The position numbers and the translations under genes are program-made. Below the pieces are notes generated by a model. The model saw only the letters and a list, made by a program, of their open reading frames with translations. It did no database searches and was not told where the DNA came from. Positions 19,423-28,967 of a stretch of DNA of 64,000 bases are shown one piece after another (positions within the stretch are counted from its first letter, which is position 1; each line of letters starts with the position of its first letter). Source of the DNA: Lachnospira sp. UBA4346 (GTDB taxonomy: Bacteria; Bacillota; Clostridia; Lachnospirales; Lachnospiraceae); assembly GCA_002394205.1 (NCBI GenBank), contig DGTC01000024.1, positions 24,285 to 88,284 on the forward strand. Reading direction: 5' to 3'.

Positions 19423-21177
19423 TTAATCTCTTACTTTGATATGAACTTCACGAAGCTGCTGCTCTGTAACTTCGTTTGGTGCGCCACACATCAAATCCTG
19501 TGCAGTACCGCTCATTGGGAATGCGATTACTTCACGGATATTTTCTTCGTTGCGCAATAACATAATCATACGGTCAACACCAGGAGCCATACCTGCATGT
19601 GGTGGAGCACCGAACTGGAATGCATTGTATAATGCGCCAAACTTCTCTTTTAATACTTCTTCATCATATCCTGCAATCTCAAATGCCTTTACCATAACCT
19701 TCATATCATGATTACGAACAGCACCTGATGATAATTCAATACCATTACATACAATATCATACTGGTAAGCAAGAATATCCAATGGGTCCTTTGTATTTAA
19801 TGCTTCTAAACCGCCCTGTGGCATAGAGAATGGGTTGTGTGTGAAACCAACCTGCTTTGTTTCCGGATCCTTTTCAAACATTGGGAAGTCATTGACATAA
19901 CAGAAACGATATGCGTTCTTTTCTAATAAATCTAACTTCTCACCAAGTTCGTTACGAATCATACCTGCATAGTATGCTGCACGGTCTTCTCTATCAGCCA
20001 TAAAGAAAATGGTATCGCCTGCTTCTAACTTTGCAAGTTCTAAGAATTCCTTCTTCATTTCTTCCGGAATAAACTTATCGATTGGTCCCTTGTATGATAA
20101 ATCTTCTAATACTTCAAGATAACCAAGTCCACCCATACCGATTCCTGTTGCGAACTTTAATAACTTCTCATGGAAGCCCTTAGACATCTTATTGTGTACT
20201 TTGATTGCTCGAATTGTCTTACCGATGAATGGCTTAAATGTACATCTCTGGAAGAATTCTGTTACATCAATGATACGAAGTGGGTTACGAAGGTCTGGCT
20301 TATCTGAACCAAACTCTAACATTGCCTGCTTGTAGCTGATGATTGGATATGGAGCTTTTGTTACTTCAAAGCCTTCTGGTGCAAACTTCTCAAATGTTGC
20401 TGTCAATACTTCTTCACCTACACGGAATACGTCTTCCTGTGTTGCGAAGCTCATTTCAAAGTCTAACTGATAAAATTCTCCTGGTGAACGGTCAGCTCTT
20501 GCATCTTCATCTCTAAAACATGGTGCAATCTGGAAATACTTATCAATTCCAGATACCATAAGAAGCTGCTTATACTGCTGTGGAGCCTGTGGAAGTGCGT
20601 AGAACTTACCCTTATATTTTCTTGATGGTACAATATAATCTCTTGCGCCTTCTGGTGATGAAGCACAAAGAATTGGTGTCTGAATTTCTGTGAATCCCAT
20701 CTCTGACATCTTCTGACGTAAGAATGTGATAACCTGTGAACGGAATAAAATGTTATCCTTCACCTTTTCGTTACGAAGGTCTAAGTAACGATACTTCAAA
20801 CGTACATCTTCACGTACTTCCTTAGATGTCATTACTTCAAATGGAAGCTGCTGATATACTTCACCCAATACCTGAATTGTCTTTGCTTCTAATTCGATTG
20901 TTCCTGATGGAATCTTAGGATTGTATGTCTCTTCATCTCTCTTTTCTACAAGACCTTCGATTGCAATACATTCTTCCTTCTTGATTCCTTCTAATAATTC
21001 CGGTGTACGGATTACAATCTGTAATACACCATACATATCTCTTAAATCGATGAATGAAACACCACCATGATCACGGATATTTTCAACCCATCCTGCTACT
21101 TTTAATTCTTTGCCGATGTCATTTTCACTAACCTGATTCAATGTGACATCTCTGTACATATTTCCAACGTTTGTCAT
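19423..21177 (-). CDS. aspS: Aspartyl-tRNA synthetase, probably non-discriminating
   Basis: Bacterial-type class IIb synthetase of 584 residues with the GAD insertion. Motifs include the OB-fold start VAGWVENIRDHGGVSFIDLRD, the QAPQQYKQLL segment, FRDEDARADRSPGEF and GVDRMIML. I place the start at MTNVGNMY, 6 nt after AAAGGAGA; 13 extra upstream codons are open. Cotranscription with gatCAB and the Asn-type T-box imply that it also charges tRNA(Asn) with Asp for amidation. That last point is inference from context. Confidence 0.95.
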   Translation of the reverse strand: MTNVGNMYRDVTLNQVSENDIGKELKVAGWVENIRDHGGVSFIDLRDMYGVLQIVIRTPELLEGIKKEECIAIEGLVEKRDEETYNPKIPSGTIELEAKTIQVLGEVYQQLPFEVMTSKEVREDVRLKYRYLDLRNEKVKDNILFRSQVITFLRQKMSEMGFTEIQTPILCASSPEGARDYIVPSRKYKGKFYALPQAPQQYKQLLMVSGIDKYFQIAPCFRDEDARADRSPGEFYQLDFEMSFATQEDVFRVGEEVLTATFEKFAPEGFEVTKAPYPIISYKQAMLEFGSDKPDLRNPLRIIDVTEFFQRCTFKPFIGKTIRAIKVHNKMSKGFHEKLLKFATGIGMGGLGYLEVLEDLSYKGPIDKFIPEEMKKEFLELAKLEAGDTIFFMADREDRAAYYAGMIRNELGEKLDLLEKNAYRFCYVNDFPMFEKDPETKQVGFTHNPFSMPQGGLEALNTKDPLDILAYQYDIVCNGIELSSGAVRNHDMKVMVKAFEIAGYDEEVLKEKFGALYNAFQFGAPPHAGMAPGVDRMIMLLRNEENIREVIAFPMSGTAQDLMCGAPNEVTEQQLREVHIKVRD

Positions 21178-21284
21178 GGAAAATCTCCTTTCAATTGTTC
21201 TCATACCATAAAGCAAGAATGAATGTGCCTTAGCGCATCCTGCGGAGCATTTTTATATGATACGAACGAAACTTTCTATCATAT

Positions 21285-21582
21285 AAAAAACCCCGGAACG
21301 AAAAACGTTCCGGGGCGAATAATCTATTATCCGCGGTACCACCCGCATTTTAGGAATCTACTCCTATCAAATGGTATATTCTGCCACTCAATACCTGATG
21401 TATCTTTCCTACTCTTTCACTTAACGCGTGTCACGAAACTGCCTACTACGATTTCAACAGTTCAGCTCTGGAGTGTTCCGCTCACCAATTCCCTGTATGT
21501 GCTCTCAGTCGCTGGCTACATCTTCCTGTCAGGTTCCATGATAAGAAGTCTCCTTCTCTGCCTTTGTATGATTTACCTAGTT
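21285..21582 (-). promoter_or_regulatory. T-box riboswitch controlling aspS-gatCAB
   Basis: The conserved T-box sequence GGGTGGTACCGCGG is at 21331-21344 (minus), followed by a terminator CCCCGGAACG/CGTTCCGGGG (21291-21315) and T6. The likely specifier lies just before ACTCCAGAGCTG and reads GAAC at 21475-21478: AAC (Asn) overlapping GAA (Glu). Transcription antitermination would therefore respond to uncharged tRNA(Asn), possibly also tRNA(Glu). It is not an Asp (GAC/GAT) specifier. Confidence 0.92.
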
Positions 21583-21588
21583 ATCTGT

Positions 21589-21617
21589 ATCTTATCATAG
21601 GATTCTGCAAAACTCAA
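21589..21617 (-). promoter_or_regulatory. Promoter of the T-box-aspS operon
   Basis: Minus-strand TTGAGT (21612-21617), 17 bp, TAAGAT (21589-21594); the start site would fall near 21582, at the beginning of the T-box. Confidence 0.65.
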
Positions 21618-21693
21618 GTCTTTTATTCTATAAAAATATCTAATTTTTATGTACTTTTTTGTTACCACTCTATAACGAAGGCGTAACAATCAC

Positions 21694-23379
21694 TTACGCT
21701 TCTTGCTTTTGCTTTGCCGGTGGCATCGTCTGTTCTTCATAGAGCATCTTGCCATCAATGAGTGCCTTAAACATGCACAATACCATAACTGGCATATATG
21801 CAACAAACTGAATCGCCTGTCCCTGTGTTAAGCCTTTCTCAATATACTGATAAATGATGTAGCAATAGCTGTCAGCAAATCTGGACGTTCCAAATAACAA
21901 CAGTGCAATAACCAGACAAATATTCATAATAATTCCAGCCTTGCCAAGAATGGATGCTTCCACAAATGCAACTCCAATTGCAGGTAATGTCGTAATCTGT
22001 GCCTGCGGAACAAGCAATGCAATATTGCAGTAAATAAATACAGGCAATACATATAAAATAAATGAATATAACACTGCTCTGCGATTCGCATGCATATACT
22101 TAATCTTCTTCATAATACCAAGGACGGACAAGATAAGTCCCACCGGAAATACAACAATACACAACAGCGATTTTACAATATCCACAAACTTCATATGATT
22201 GTTAATGTAACTGCCCCAAATTTTGATAAATGCAACTGCTGCTAACAAGCCTAACAGAATTAAGCCTGCCATTGGAAAACTGAGCAAAATAAATGGATAA
22301 ATCATTAACAATCTACGAATCAGCTTCATATAAGGGAATGGATTTTTGCGCTTTCTGCGTACCGTTGCCTTAAACTTCTTCACTTCTTCTTTCTGCTCTG
22401 TGAAAAATGTCGTGTGATTAATCACCAATGGAGGGATTTCTTCCTCTGGCTCTTGTGCCGCTTCTTCCTTTTCTTCACTCACAGATGCAGATTGTTCCTG
22501 TGCATCATTTTTTTCAAATGCTTGTGTCTGTATATCTTGCGAATTCTCTGCGAAATCTGTATCAACGGACTGTTCTTGTGCTTCCTGCGATGTATATTCT
22601 GTTGTATTTTCTGATACAGAATCCTGCTGTGATGCAGCTACCAACGAATCCACGTCTGTCATAGCTACATCTGGCTGTGTATTATTATTCTCTGCAAAAA
22701 CACTCTCAGCGATTGACGCTTCTCGCTGCGCATCTTCTAAAACTTCCTGTGGAATGTTCCCTTCTACTCCCTGCGCTGCTTCAGATTCCGTATCGAACTG
22801 ATTCTCATCTTCTTCAAATTCATTTTCTAATTCCGATGTCTGATTCTGGCTTTCTAACAGTTCTCCAAGCTGCTGCATCTGTTCTGCCGCAAGCTGTGGT
22901 GTCAACGTATCTACCTCATAATCATCATCCTCTGATAATTCTTGTGCGGCTTCCTCTGCAAACATTGCTGCCATTTCATTGCCATCTGCAAATTCTGCTG
23001 CATGTTCATCCTCTATTGGCTGCTGCAACGATTCTTGTATCCTGTCTTGTTCCTGCACAGAATCTTCTGCATCATCCTGTGATTCAGCTGCTTCTGCTAC
23101 AGCATTGTCCTGCGTATTGTATACAAACGCTTCTACCGGTCGGTCATTGTCCTTGCTATTTTCCGCTAAGACTTCCATAAACTCCGTTCCAACAATCGAG
23201 CGGAACATTTCCGGATGCTGTGCAAAGCCTTCATATAACTGCATTGCAACATGCGGATCCGTAATATCCACATTACTAAGAATCTTTTCAATTCGTTCCT
23301 GTTCAATCAGTGCACGCTCATATTCTTCGCTGGATGAAAAATCCTCAATATTAAGCGGTACATTTCTAAAATATGCCAT
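21694..23379 (-). CDS. Acidic low-complexity protein with C-terminal membrane domain
   Basis: I do not recognise a family. The 561 residues divide into a short folded N-terminus (about 1-75), a long Glu/Gln/Ser/Ala-rich region (about 80-330) likely to be disordered and cytosolic, a basic stretch (KKFKATVRRKRKNPFPY) and four or five membrane helices (about 355-545). The tail is again charged. It starts 30 bp after luxS on the same strand and may share its transcript. Function unknown; the layout suggests a membrane anchor with a flexible cytosolic arm. Confidence 0.75.
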   Translation of the reverse strand: MAYFRNVPLNIEDFSSSEEYERALIEQERIEKILSNVDITDPHVAMQLYEGFAQHPEMFRSIVGTEFMEVLAENSKDNDRPVEAFVYNTQDNAVAEAAESQDDAEDSVQEQDRIQESLQQPIEDEHAAEFADGNEMAAMFAEEAAQELSEDDDYEVDTLTPQLAAEQMQQLGELLESQNQTSELENEFEEDENQFDTESEAAQGVEGNIPQEVLEDAQREASIAESVFAENNNTQPDVAMTDVDSLVAASQQDSVSENTTEYTSQEAQEQSVDTDFAENSQDIQTQAFEKNDAQEQSASVSEEKEEAAQEPEEEIPPLVINHTTFFTEQKEEVKKFKATVRRKRKNPFPYMKLIRRLLMIYPFILLSFPMAGLILLGLLAAVAFIKIWGSYINNHMKFVDIVKSLLCIVVFPVGLILSVLGIMKKIKYMHANRRAVLYSFILYVLPVFIYCNIALLVPQAQITTLPAIGVAFVEASILGKAGIIMNICLVIALLLFGTSRFADSYCYIIYQYIEKGLTQGQAIQFVAYMPVMVLCMFKALIDGKMLYEEQTMPPAKQKQEA

Positions 23380-23409
23380 ATTTCCCTCTATCCTTTGTGG
23401 TGGTGTGCT

Positions 23410-23889
23410 TTACGCAGGGTAAACGAGACGCTCTTTTACCGGATTGTCTAACACTTCCTCTTTGTACTTTTTCATATAAATCTTCGCGAGCTTCAAATTA
23501 TTATCAAGATAATTGCCGCAATCACGCGGTGAATATCCCGGAATCTCTCCCTCATAATTCAATACATAATCTGCTGCTTCCCGCAAAACATCAATAATAT
23601 CTTCTGACTGTAAATCCCCTGCAAAGATTACATAAAATCCTGTACGACATCCCATTGGTCCAAAATAAATTGTCTTATCTGCCCATGTCGCATGATTTCT
23701 TAAAAATGTAGCCACAAGATGTTCAATCGTATGAATTCCCGGATTGTCCATCGGCGGCTCTTCATTCGGTCTTGTGAACCGTAAGTCAAATGTCGTAAGT
23801 ACCTGATCGCCCAAATAATCCTTACGTGATACATAAATACCTGTCAGCAAATCCAAATGATTCACTGTAAAACTTGCAATTTTATTCAT
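23410..23889 (-). CDS. luxS: S-ribosylhomocysteine lyase
   Basis: Cleaves S-ribosylhomocysteine to homocysteine and the AI-2 precursor DPD in methyl-cycle recycling and possible quorum signalling. The metal ligands are seen: His53 and His57 in IHTIEH and Cys in RDCGNYLDNNL near residue 125; the catalytic cysteine is in MGCRTGFY near residue 82. I prefer the second of two adjacent ATGs because GGAG stands 7 nt before it. Length 159-160 is standard. Confidence 0.96.
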   Translation of the reverse strand: MNKIASFTVNHLDLLTGIYVSRKDYLGDQVLTTFDLRFTRPNEEPPMDNPGIHTIEHLVATFLRNHATWADKTIYFGPMGCRTGFYVIFAGDLQSEDIIDVLREAADYVLNYEGEIPGYSPRDCGNYLDNNLKLAKIYMKKYKEEVLDNPVKERLVYPA

Positions 23890-24065
23890 CATTAATCTCC
23901 ATTCTGAAATATTCCATCTAGCACCGCTGCATCCAAATGTTTATCATCTGCATTTGGCAACGAAATCCGTGGATAATACTTCTTCTAACTTATTATTCTA
24001 TATCAGTTACGCTATTCTTGCTGCTTATTTTTATTACATTCCTGTAATCGTTAAATGCATATACA

Positions 24066-24617
24066 CTATGGACGCAATGCCGCTTCTAACATCTTAAATT
24101 CATCTGCAAATATGCAGTTGCGAATGGTTCCATTCCACACCTGCCCCCTACATTCATCAAAATCCATCCACTTAACAGATTCGACTTCTTCTTCCTGCAA
24201 ATGAAATGCTTCTTCCGGCAAATCTGTTTCATAGATATAAACTGCACTTATTTCATGGTTAATAAATGGCTGACCATAAAACTCTGCCTCCATCTTTCCA
24301 TCATGAAACCCAATAAACCGTAACTGCTCCGGCTCTGCCACAACACCTAATTCTTCCTGTAATTCCCGCAATGCAGCTTCTAAATAGTCTTCTCCTGCCG
24401 GAATATGCCCTGCTGCTGAAATATCATAACATCCGGCATAGGCATCTTTGCCTGCCGCACGCTTCTGTAACAAAATATCAAATGTCTTTTCGCCCGTTCT
24501 TCGCACCAGCCATACATGGGAAGTTCCATGAATATCCCCATCACGGTGCACCTGTGTTCTGTCCTTTACTTCTCCTGTAATCGCACCATCTTTGGTTCGG
24601 ATATCTAACTGTTCCAT
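24066..24617 (-). CDS. Nudix hydrolase
   Basis: A 183-residue protein with a complete Nudix box (G-x5-E-x7-REL-x2-ELG) at about residues 73-95, in GHIPAGEDYLEAAL followed by RELQEELGV. The N-terminal segment (VHRDGDIHGTSHVWLVR) is like the group related to isopentenyl-diphosphate isomerase. The substrate cannot be read. The start follows AAGGTGG. Confidence 0.88.
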   Translation of the reverse strand: MEQLDIRTKDGAITGEVKDRTQVHRDGDIHGTSHVWLVRRTGEKTFDILLQKRAAGKDAYAGCYDISAAGHIPAGEDYLEAALRELQEELGVVAEPEQLRFIGFHDGKMEAEFYGQPFINHEISAVYIYETDLPEEAFHLQEEEVESVKWMDFDECRGQVWNGTIRNCIFADEFKMLEAALRP

Positions 24618-24796
24618 CATTTCACCACCTTTATTACTACTTGTGCATAAGCGGACACATTTACCATTCTACACCTTTTTCTACAAAAACGAAACCTTTC
24701 TGACAAAATTCGTTTTATAATTTATATAAAATCATTGTGTTATTGCCTGCATCAAAGATAAATAACATTTTCAAAATAGGTTCTAAATCGTTATAT

Positions 24797-25735
24797 TTAT
24801 TTTAAAAATACGAGCATGCGGTTCTCATCTAATGGTGTAATTTTTAACGGCTTAATTCCATAGATAAACTTTGACAGCGTAGAATATCCATATTCTTTTA
24901 CCTTAAAATTCGGATATCTTGAGTGAATCTTCTGTCCTAACGCTCCCAACTCCAGACCATTTTTGCCTGCCTGTGTGACACATTCGATTGCAAATGTAAC
25001 CACCTGCTTCTTAATACTGTTATCTTCCCGTACTCCTACAATAACAGTATTATTGACTTTTCGCAAATCAAAACTTTCTATCTCCTCTAAAAATGTAGAC
25101 AAAGAACTATATCCATAATTACGCACATCAAAGTCTGAATACTTCTTTTGCAGGCGACTTCCAATCTCACCTAATCCTGTCTGACGGCCCTTATTTTCAT
25201 TTTCCATAATAATCTCAATAATCGCATTCTCAACAGTTGTCTGATTTAGGACATTTTTTACTTTGGCTTTCTTTGGCTTTACATCTTCAACTTCCTGTGT
25301 CTGCTCTAAGAGAAGTTCTAAATCTGTAAATACACTGCAGGCTGCACGGAACGAACGTGGTGTCTTATTTTCTCCCATTCCGATAACTTCCATTCCCGAT
25401 TCCTTCAAACGGCTGACAAGACGCGTAAAATCGCCATCACTTGACACGATACAGAATCCATCTACATTATTTGTATATAAAATATCCATCGCATCAATAA
25501 TCAATGTGGAATCGGTTGCATTCTTTCCAACGGTGTTACGGAACTGCTGAATCGGTGTAATGGAATTTTCCATCAATTCTTTCTTCCATTTGCCAGCTTG
25601 TGGTGCTGTCCAATCTCCGTAAATTCTTTTATAAGTCACAACTCCATATTTTGTCATTTCATCTAAAATACTGCCGATATATTTCGATGATATATTATCC
25701 GCATCAATTAATACGGCATATCGTTTATCTTCCAT
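24797..25735 (-). CDS. NYN-domain protein with two OST-HTH/LOTUS domains
   Basis: A 312-residue predicted RNA-processing protein. The N-terminal NYN (PIN-like) nuclease fold has its acidic residues in LIDADN (about residue 11), IIDAMD (about 83) and SSDGDF (about 103). Two similar C-terminal modules (about 160-230 and 240-305), each ending in KYSDFDVRNYGYSSLSTFL-type sequence, are OST-HTH/LOTUS RNA-binding domains. This NYN-LOTUS arrangement is the LabA-like family. The target RNA is unknown. Confidence 0.85.
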   Translation of the reverse strand: MEDKRYAVLIDADNISSKYIGSILDEMTKYGVVTYKRIYGDWTAPQAGKWKKELMENSITPIQQFRNTVGKNATDSTLIIDAMDILYTNNVDGFCIVSSDGDFTRLVSRLKESGMEVIGMGENKTPRSFRAACSVFTDLELLLEQTQEVEDVKPKKAKVKNVLNQTTVENAIIEIIMENENKGRQTGLGEIGSRLQKKYSDFDVRNYGYSSLSTFLEEIESFDLRKVNNTVIVGVREDNSIKKQVVTFAIECVTQAGKNGLELGALGQKIHSRYPNFKVKEYGYSTLSKFIYGIKPLKITPLDENRMLVFLK

Positions 25736-25753
25736 AATTATTGTTTTCCTTTC

Positions 25754-25936
25754 CTACATCTGATGACGCACAATCTTGTATTCGTTGTCGTATACAAAAT
25801 ACGGACATTCTCTCCTGCCGCTTGTGATAAAGCGACCATAATCATCTTCGTCCATCTCTACATCGCAGACATAACCTTCACAATCTTCATCGTATATGTA
25901 ATTACTGCAATATTCACAACTTGTCTGGTCTGACAT
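25754..25936 (-). CDS. Small cysteine-rich protein, DUF6472-like
   Basis: A 60-residue protein with four cysteines (CEYC, YVCDV, RECPYF) that could bind a metal ion. Strongly acidic in the middle (DVEMDEDDYGRF). It matches the conserved small Lachnospiraceae family DUF6472 by its SCEYC and RRECPYF segments. The start follows AAAGGAACGAGGT. It sits just upstream of the NYN gene, in the same direction. Function unknown. Confidence 0.7.
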   Translation of the reverse strand: MSDQTSCEYCSNYIYDEDCEGYVCDVEMDEDDYGRFITSGRRECPYFVYDNEYKIVRHQM

Positions 25937-26116
25937 ACCTCGTTCCTTTCTTCGTATTTGTTCATGAAAGTATATCATATATTTCTTTCTGGATTTTCAA
26001 TACGATTATTTTATTCTTCTCTTTGTTTCATCTGTTCAATGATAAATCGTTACGGTGCTTCGTTTCTGATATGCATTATTGCATTTATTATTTCTTTTAT
26101 CTATCATTACTTTGTA

Positions 26117-26878
26117 TTATTTCTTTAATTTCTTTCGGTAATCAGAAATATTCATATTCTGCAGCTGTTCTAATTTATCTTTATAAGACTTGAGTGCTTC
26201 TGTCAATGGCTGCACCGTACCAAATATAAAGATAAATTTGCTCTTTTGCGTCTCCAGCTTAATATTCTGTGCAAGTTCGGATTTGAATTCGTCGTAACGA
26301 ACGACAATATCGTTCTCTTTGGCATATTTCTTGACCTTATCAACCACATTAAATGAATAACATACATCAATCACAAACACACCGTAAAAGAAGCCGATAA
26401 CAAATGAGAACGCTAAATTATCAGACAACCATGACAATGCTTCTAATATATATGGATGCACCAGAAAATAATATGCACCGCCTAACAATGCCCATGCAAG
26501 CGAAAACTTTGGACAAATAATTCCTTTAATATTGCCCCATTCCTCTGAATAATCCCATAATTTCACCTTTAAATGACGAATAAAAATCTCACCTGTAATA
26601 TACTCAATCAGCGTCATCGCAACTGCCATTCCTACAAAAACTACTATCTTTTGTGCAATTCCATGAATGGGAAGCGTATCTTCTAAACTTGCCATAATAT
26701 ACAATGCCGCAAGACCTGTTCCATATAACGGTAAATATGGTCCGATTAAAAATCCCGGATTAATCCATCTTCTCTCCGGATTGTTCTTTGAAATAAACCG
26801 GCGGAAAAATAATTCCAGACACCAGCCTAAAATACAGCCTATAAAAAATAAAAATGCTAATTTTAATATTATCCCCAT
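26117..26878 (-). CDS. CmpB-type putative ABC-transporter membrane protein
   Basis: A 253-residue membrane protein of the PF06541 type. The N-terminus LAFLFFIGCILGWCLE and the conserved NPGFLIGPYLPLYGTG segment (about residues 40-57) identify the family. Five or six helices are followed by a charged cytosolic C-terminus. No ATPase or binding protein is next to it, so a transport role is only by family name. Confidence 0.75.
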   Translation of the reverse strand: MGIILKLAFLFFIGCILGWCLELFFRRFISKNNPERRWINPGFLIGPYLPLYGTGLAALYIMASLEDTLPIHGIAQKIVVFVGMAVAMTLIEYITGEIFIRHLKVKLWDYSEEWGNIKGIICPKFSLAWALLGGAYYFLVHPYILEALSWLSDNLAFSFVIGFFYGVFVIDVCYSFNVVDKVKKYAKENDIVVRYDEFKSELAQNIKLETQKSKFIFIFGTVQPLTEALKSYKDKLEQLQNMNISDYRKKLKK

Positions 26879-26920
26879 GATACTTCCTTTCTTTCTGTCA
26901 CTTCATTCTTGCCCTATAAT

Positions 26921-28813
26921 TTATTCATCCAAATCTTTATAATAATATATATCTTTGACTGCATCCGTAAAATCTACAATTTCCTGTATAAATTGTTCTC
27001 CATAACGGTTGTATTTATTCTCACCCACACCGGTTACTTCTAGCATCTCATCCTTCGTAAATGGCAGCTTCACACACATATCAACCAATGTCTTATCTGA
27101 GAAAATAATATATGGCGGAAGATTCTCTTCTCTCGCCAGTTCCATACGGCGTGCACGCAGCTTATCAAAGAGTGCAAGACCTTTTGCATTGAGAATCTCT
27201 GCTTTTCCATTCTTTTTCTTGCGAATCTTCGTGCTTTTTGCTTCTTCCTTGCGCTCAGACCATTTGCACGTAATCGTCACATCCCCTGTTAAAATCTCTT
27301 CACATTCCGGCGTCAGCTTAATAATCCGATAAATGTCATTCGTCTCCGTTAAGTATCCCTGCAACAATAATTCTTCCACAATATTTTTTAACATTGCCTC
27401 ACGAATTTCTTTGCGAATCCCGAAGCACTTCCAACGGTCCACACGGTACGAACGCAGCCTTGCTGTATTACTGCCCCGCAGTGCGCCAATAATGACATTC
27501 ATACCGTATCGTTCATTGCTCTCTGTGATACATTTGATAATATCTTCACAAATGTCTGTGACATCCTTCTCTTCATAAACAGTATTACAGTTGGCACAAT
27601 TGCCGCAGTCGTGCTTATTCGTATACTCTCCAAAATAATTCAGCATATATTCCCGCAAACAATTCTTCGTTGCACAATAGAAACGCATTTTATTCAGACG
27701 TTTGATGTCATTTTCTTTCACGAGTTCTAATTCTTCCTCTGTAAATTCTGAATTCTCCCCCTTGTTTTCAATTAAAAATTCCGCAATCATCACATCCTGC
27801 GGCGAATAAAACAAAATACATTCCGACGGCTCTCCGTCTCGTCCGGCACGTCCTGCCTCCTGATAGTAGTTTTCAATACACTGCGGCATATTATAATGAA
27901 GCACATAACGCACATTCGACTTGTCAATTCCCATACCAAAGGCATTGGTCGCCACAATCACAGGCGTGCGGTCATAGATGAAATCGTCCTGATTCTTCTT
28001 TCGTACTTCATTCGACAACCCGGCATGATATCTGGTTGCTGCAATCCCCTGATTCTTTAACATCAGATATATCTTATCCACATTTTTACGCGTTGCACAG
28101 TAGATAATTCCACTGTCTGCCTTGTGTTTTTCTACATATTCTAACAGTTCAATATCCTTTGTCTTCGTATGACGCACCTCAAAATAGAGATTCTCCCTGT
28201 CAAATCCCGTCACAAGCACAGTCGGATCTTCTAATCCTAAGATACACATAATATCCTCTTTAACCGCCTGTGTTGCCGTTGCTGTAAATGCACTGACAAC
28301 CGGACGTTTTGGAAAACGCTTAATCAAATTGACAATCTTTAAGTAACTTGGTCGAAAATCCTGTCCCCACTGAGAAATACAATGTGCTTCATCTATTGTA
28401 ATCATGGAAATATTCGCGTTCATCACAAATTCAAGAAAACGATTCGTTTCTAATCGTTCCGGTGCTACATAAACAATCTTATACTGCCCACACATCGCAT
28501 TGTATAATGCTTTCGTAATCTGATTTTCTGTCAATGCACTATTGATATACGCTGCATGTACACCTGCTTCATTGAGTGCCTTTACCTGATCTATCATTAA
28601 GGAAATAAGTGGAGATACCACAATCGTAATTCCTTCCATCATCAGTGCCGGCAACTGATAACAAATAGACTTTCCTGCTCCGGTCGGCATAATTCCTAAT
28701 ACATCTTTTCCATGCAGAATACTATCTACAATCTGTTCCTGTCCGGTTCGAAAACTGTCATAACCGAATATTTTTTTGAGTACTTCTAGCTTCTTCAACG
28801 TCCTTTTCTCCAC
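26921..28813 (-). CDS. recQ: ATP-dependent DNA helicase RecQ
   Basis: Superfamily 2 3'-5' DNA helicase for recombination and fork repair. Walker A PTGAGKS, DEAH box IDEAHCISQWG, motif VI QEAGRAGRDG, a zinc-binding cysteine set (CATKNC and CGNCANC, about residues 380-410) and a C-terminal HRDC domain (about 540-610) are in the right order. The frame opens at GTG (28813), but TTG at 28798 has a better ribosome site (GGAGAAAAGGACG), so the true start may be five codons in. Confidence 0.94.
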   Translation of the reverse strand: MEKRTLKKLEVLKKIFGYDSFRTGQEQIVDSILHGKDVLGIMPTGAGKSICYQLPALMMEGITIVVSPLISLMIDQVKALNEAGVHAAYINSALTENQITKALYNAMCGQYKIVYVAPERLETNRFLEFVMNANISMITIDEAHCISQWGQDFRPSYLKIVNLIKRFPKRPVVSAFTATATQAVKEDIMCILGLEDPTVLVTGFDRENLYFEVRHTKTKDIELLEYVEKHKADSGIIYCATRKNVDKIYLMLKNQGIAATRYHAGLSNEVRKKNQDDFIYDRTPVIVATNAFGMGIDKSNVRYVLHYNMPQCIENYYQEAGRAGRDGEPSECILFYSPQDVMIAEFLIENKGENSEFTEEELELVKENDIKRLNKMRFYCATKNCLREYMLNYFGEYTNKHDCGNCANCNTVYEEKDVTDICEDIIKCITESNERYGMNVIIGALRGSNTARLRSYRVDRWKCFGIRKEIREAMLKNIVEELLLQGYLTETNDIYRIIKLTPECEEILTGDVTITCKWSERKEEAKSTKIRKKKNGKAEILNAKGLALFDKLRARRMELAREENLPPYIIFSDKTLVDMCVKLPFTKDEMLEVTGVGENKYNRYGEQFIQEIVDFTDAVKDIYYYKDLDE

Positions 28814-28880
28814 TTACACAATAGAATGTTTAAATTATCCCATTCACAGCCGGTTTTGTCAAATGACATCAAATATTTTT

Positions 28881-28899
28881 ACAGTGTATTTACAACTGT
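28881..28899. promoter_or_regulatory. Dyad just upstream of the nad promoter
   Basis: ACAGT and ACTGT enclose TGTATTTACA, itself a TGTA/TACA dyad. It abuts the -35 of the nadABC promoter and may be the site for a NAD-biosynthesis repressor such as NiaR; I cannot confirm the consensus. Confidence 0.4.
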
Positions 28900-28900
28900 C

Positions 28901-28929
28901 TTGTCAGATGTAAATTCAGGTGTTATAAT
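28901..28929 (+). promoter_or_regulatory. nadABC promoter
   Basis: TTGTCA, 17 bp, TATAAT, about 40 bp before nadA. Confidence 0.75.
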
Positions 28930-28967
28930 ACAACGAAAAACAATGAACCAAGGAAATGGAGAATTAT

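Noticed and set aside
21475..21478. Asp specifier in the aspS T-box
   Set aside because: No GAC or GAT stands before the ACTCCAGAGCTG segment; the triplet there is AAC, overlapped by GAA.
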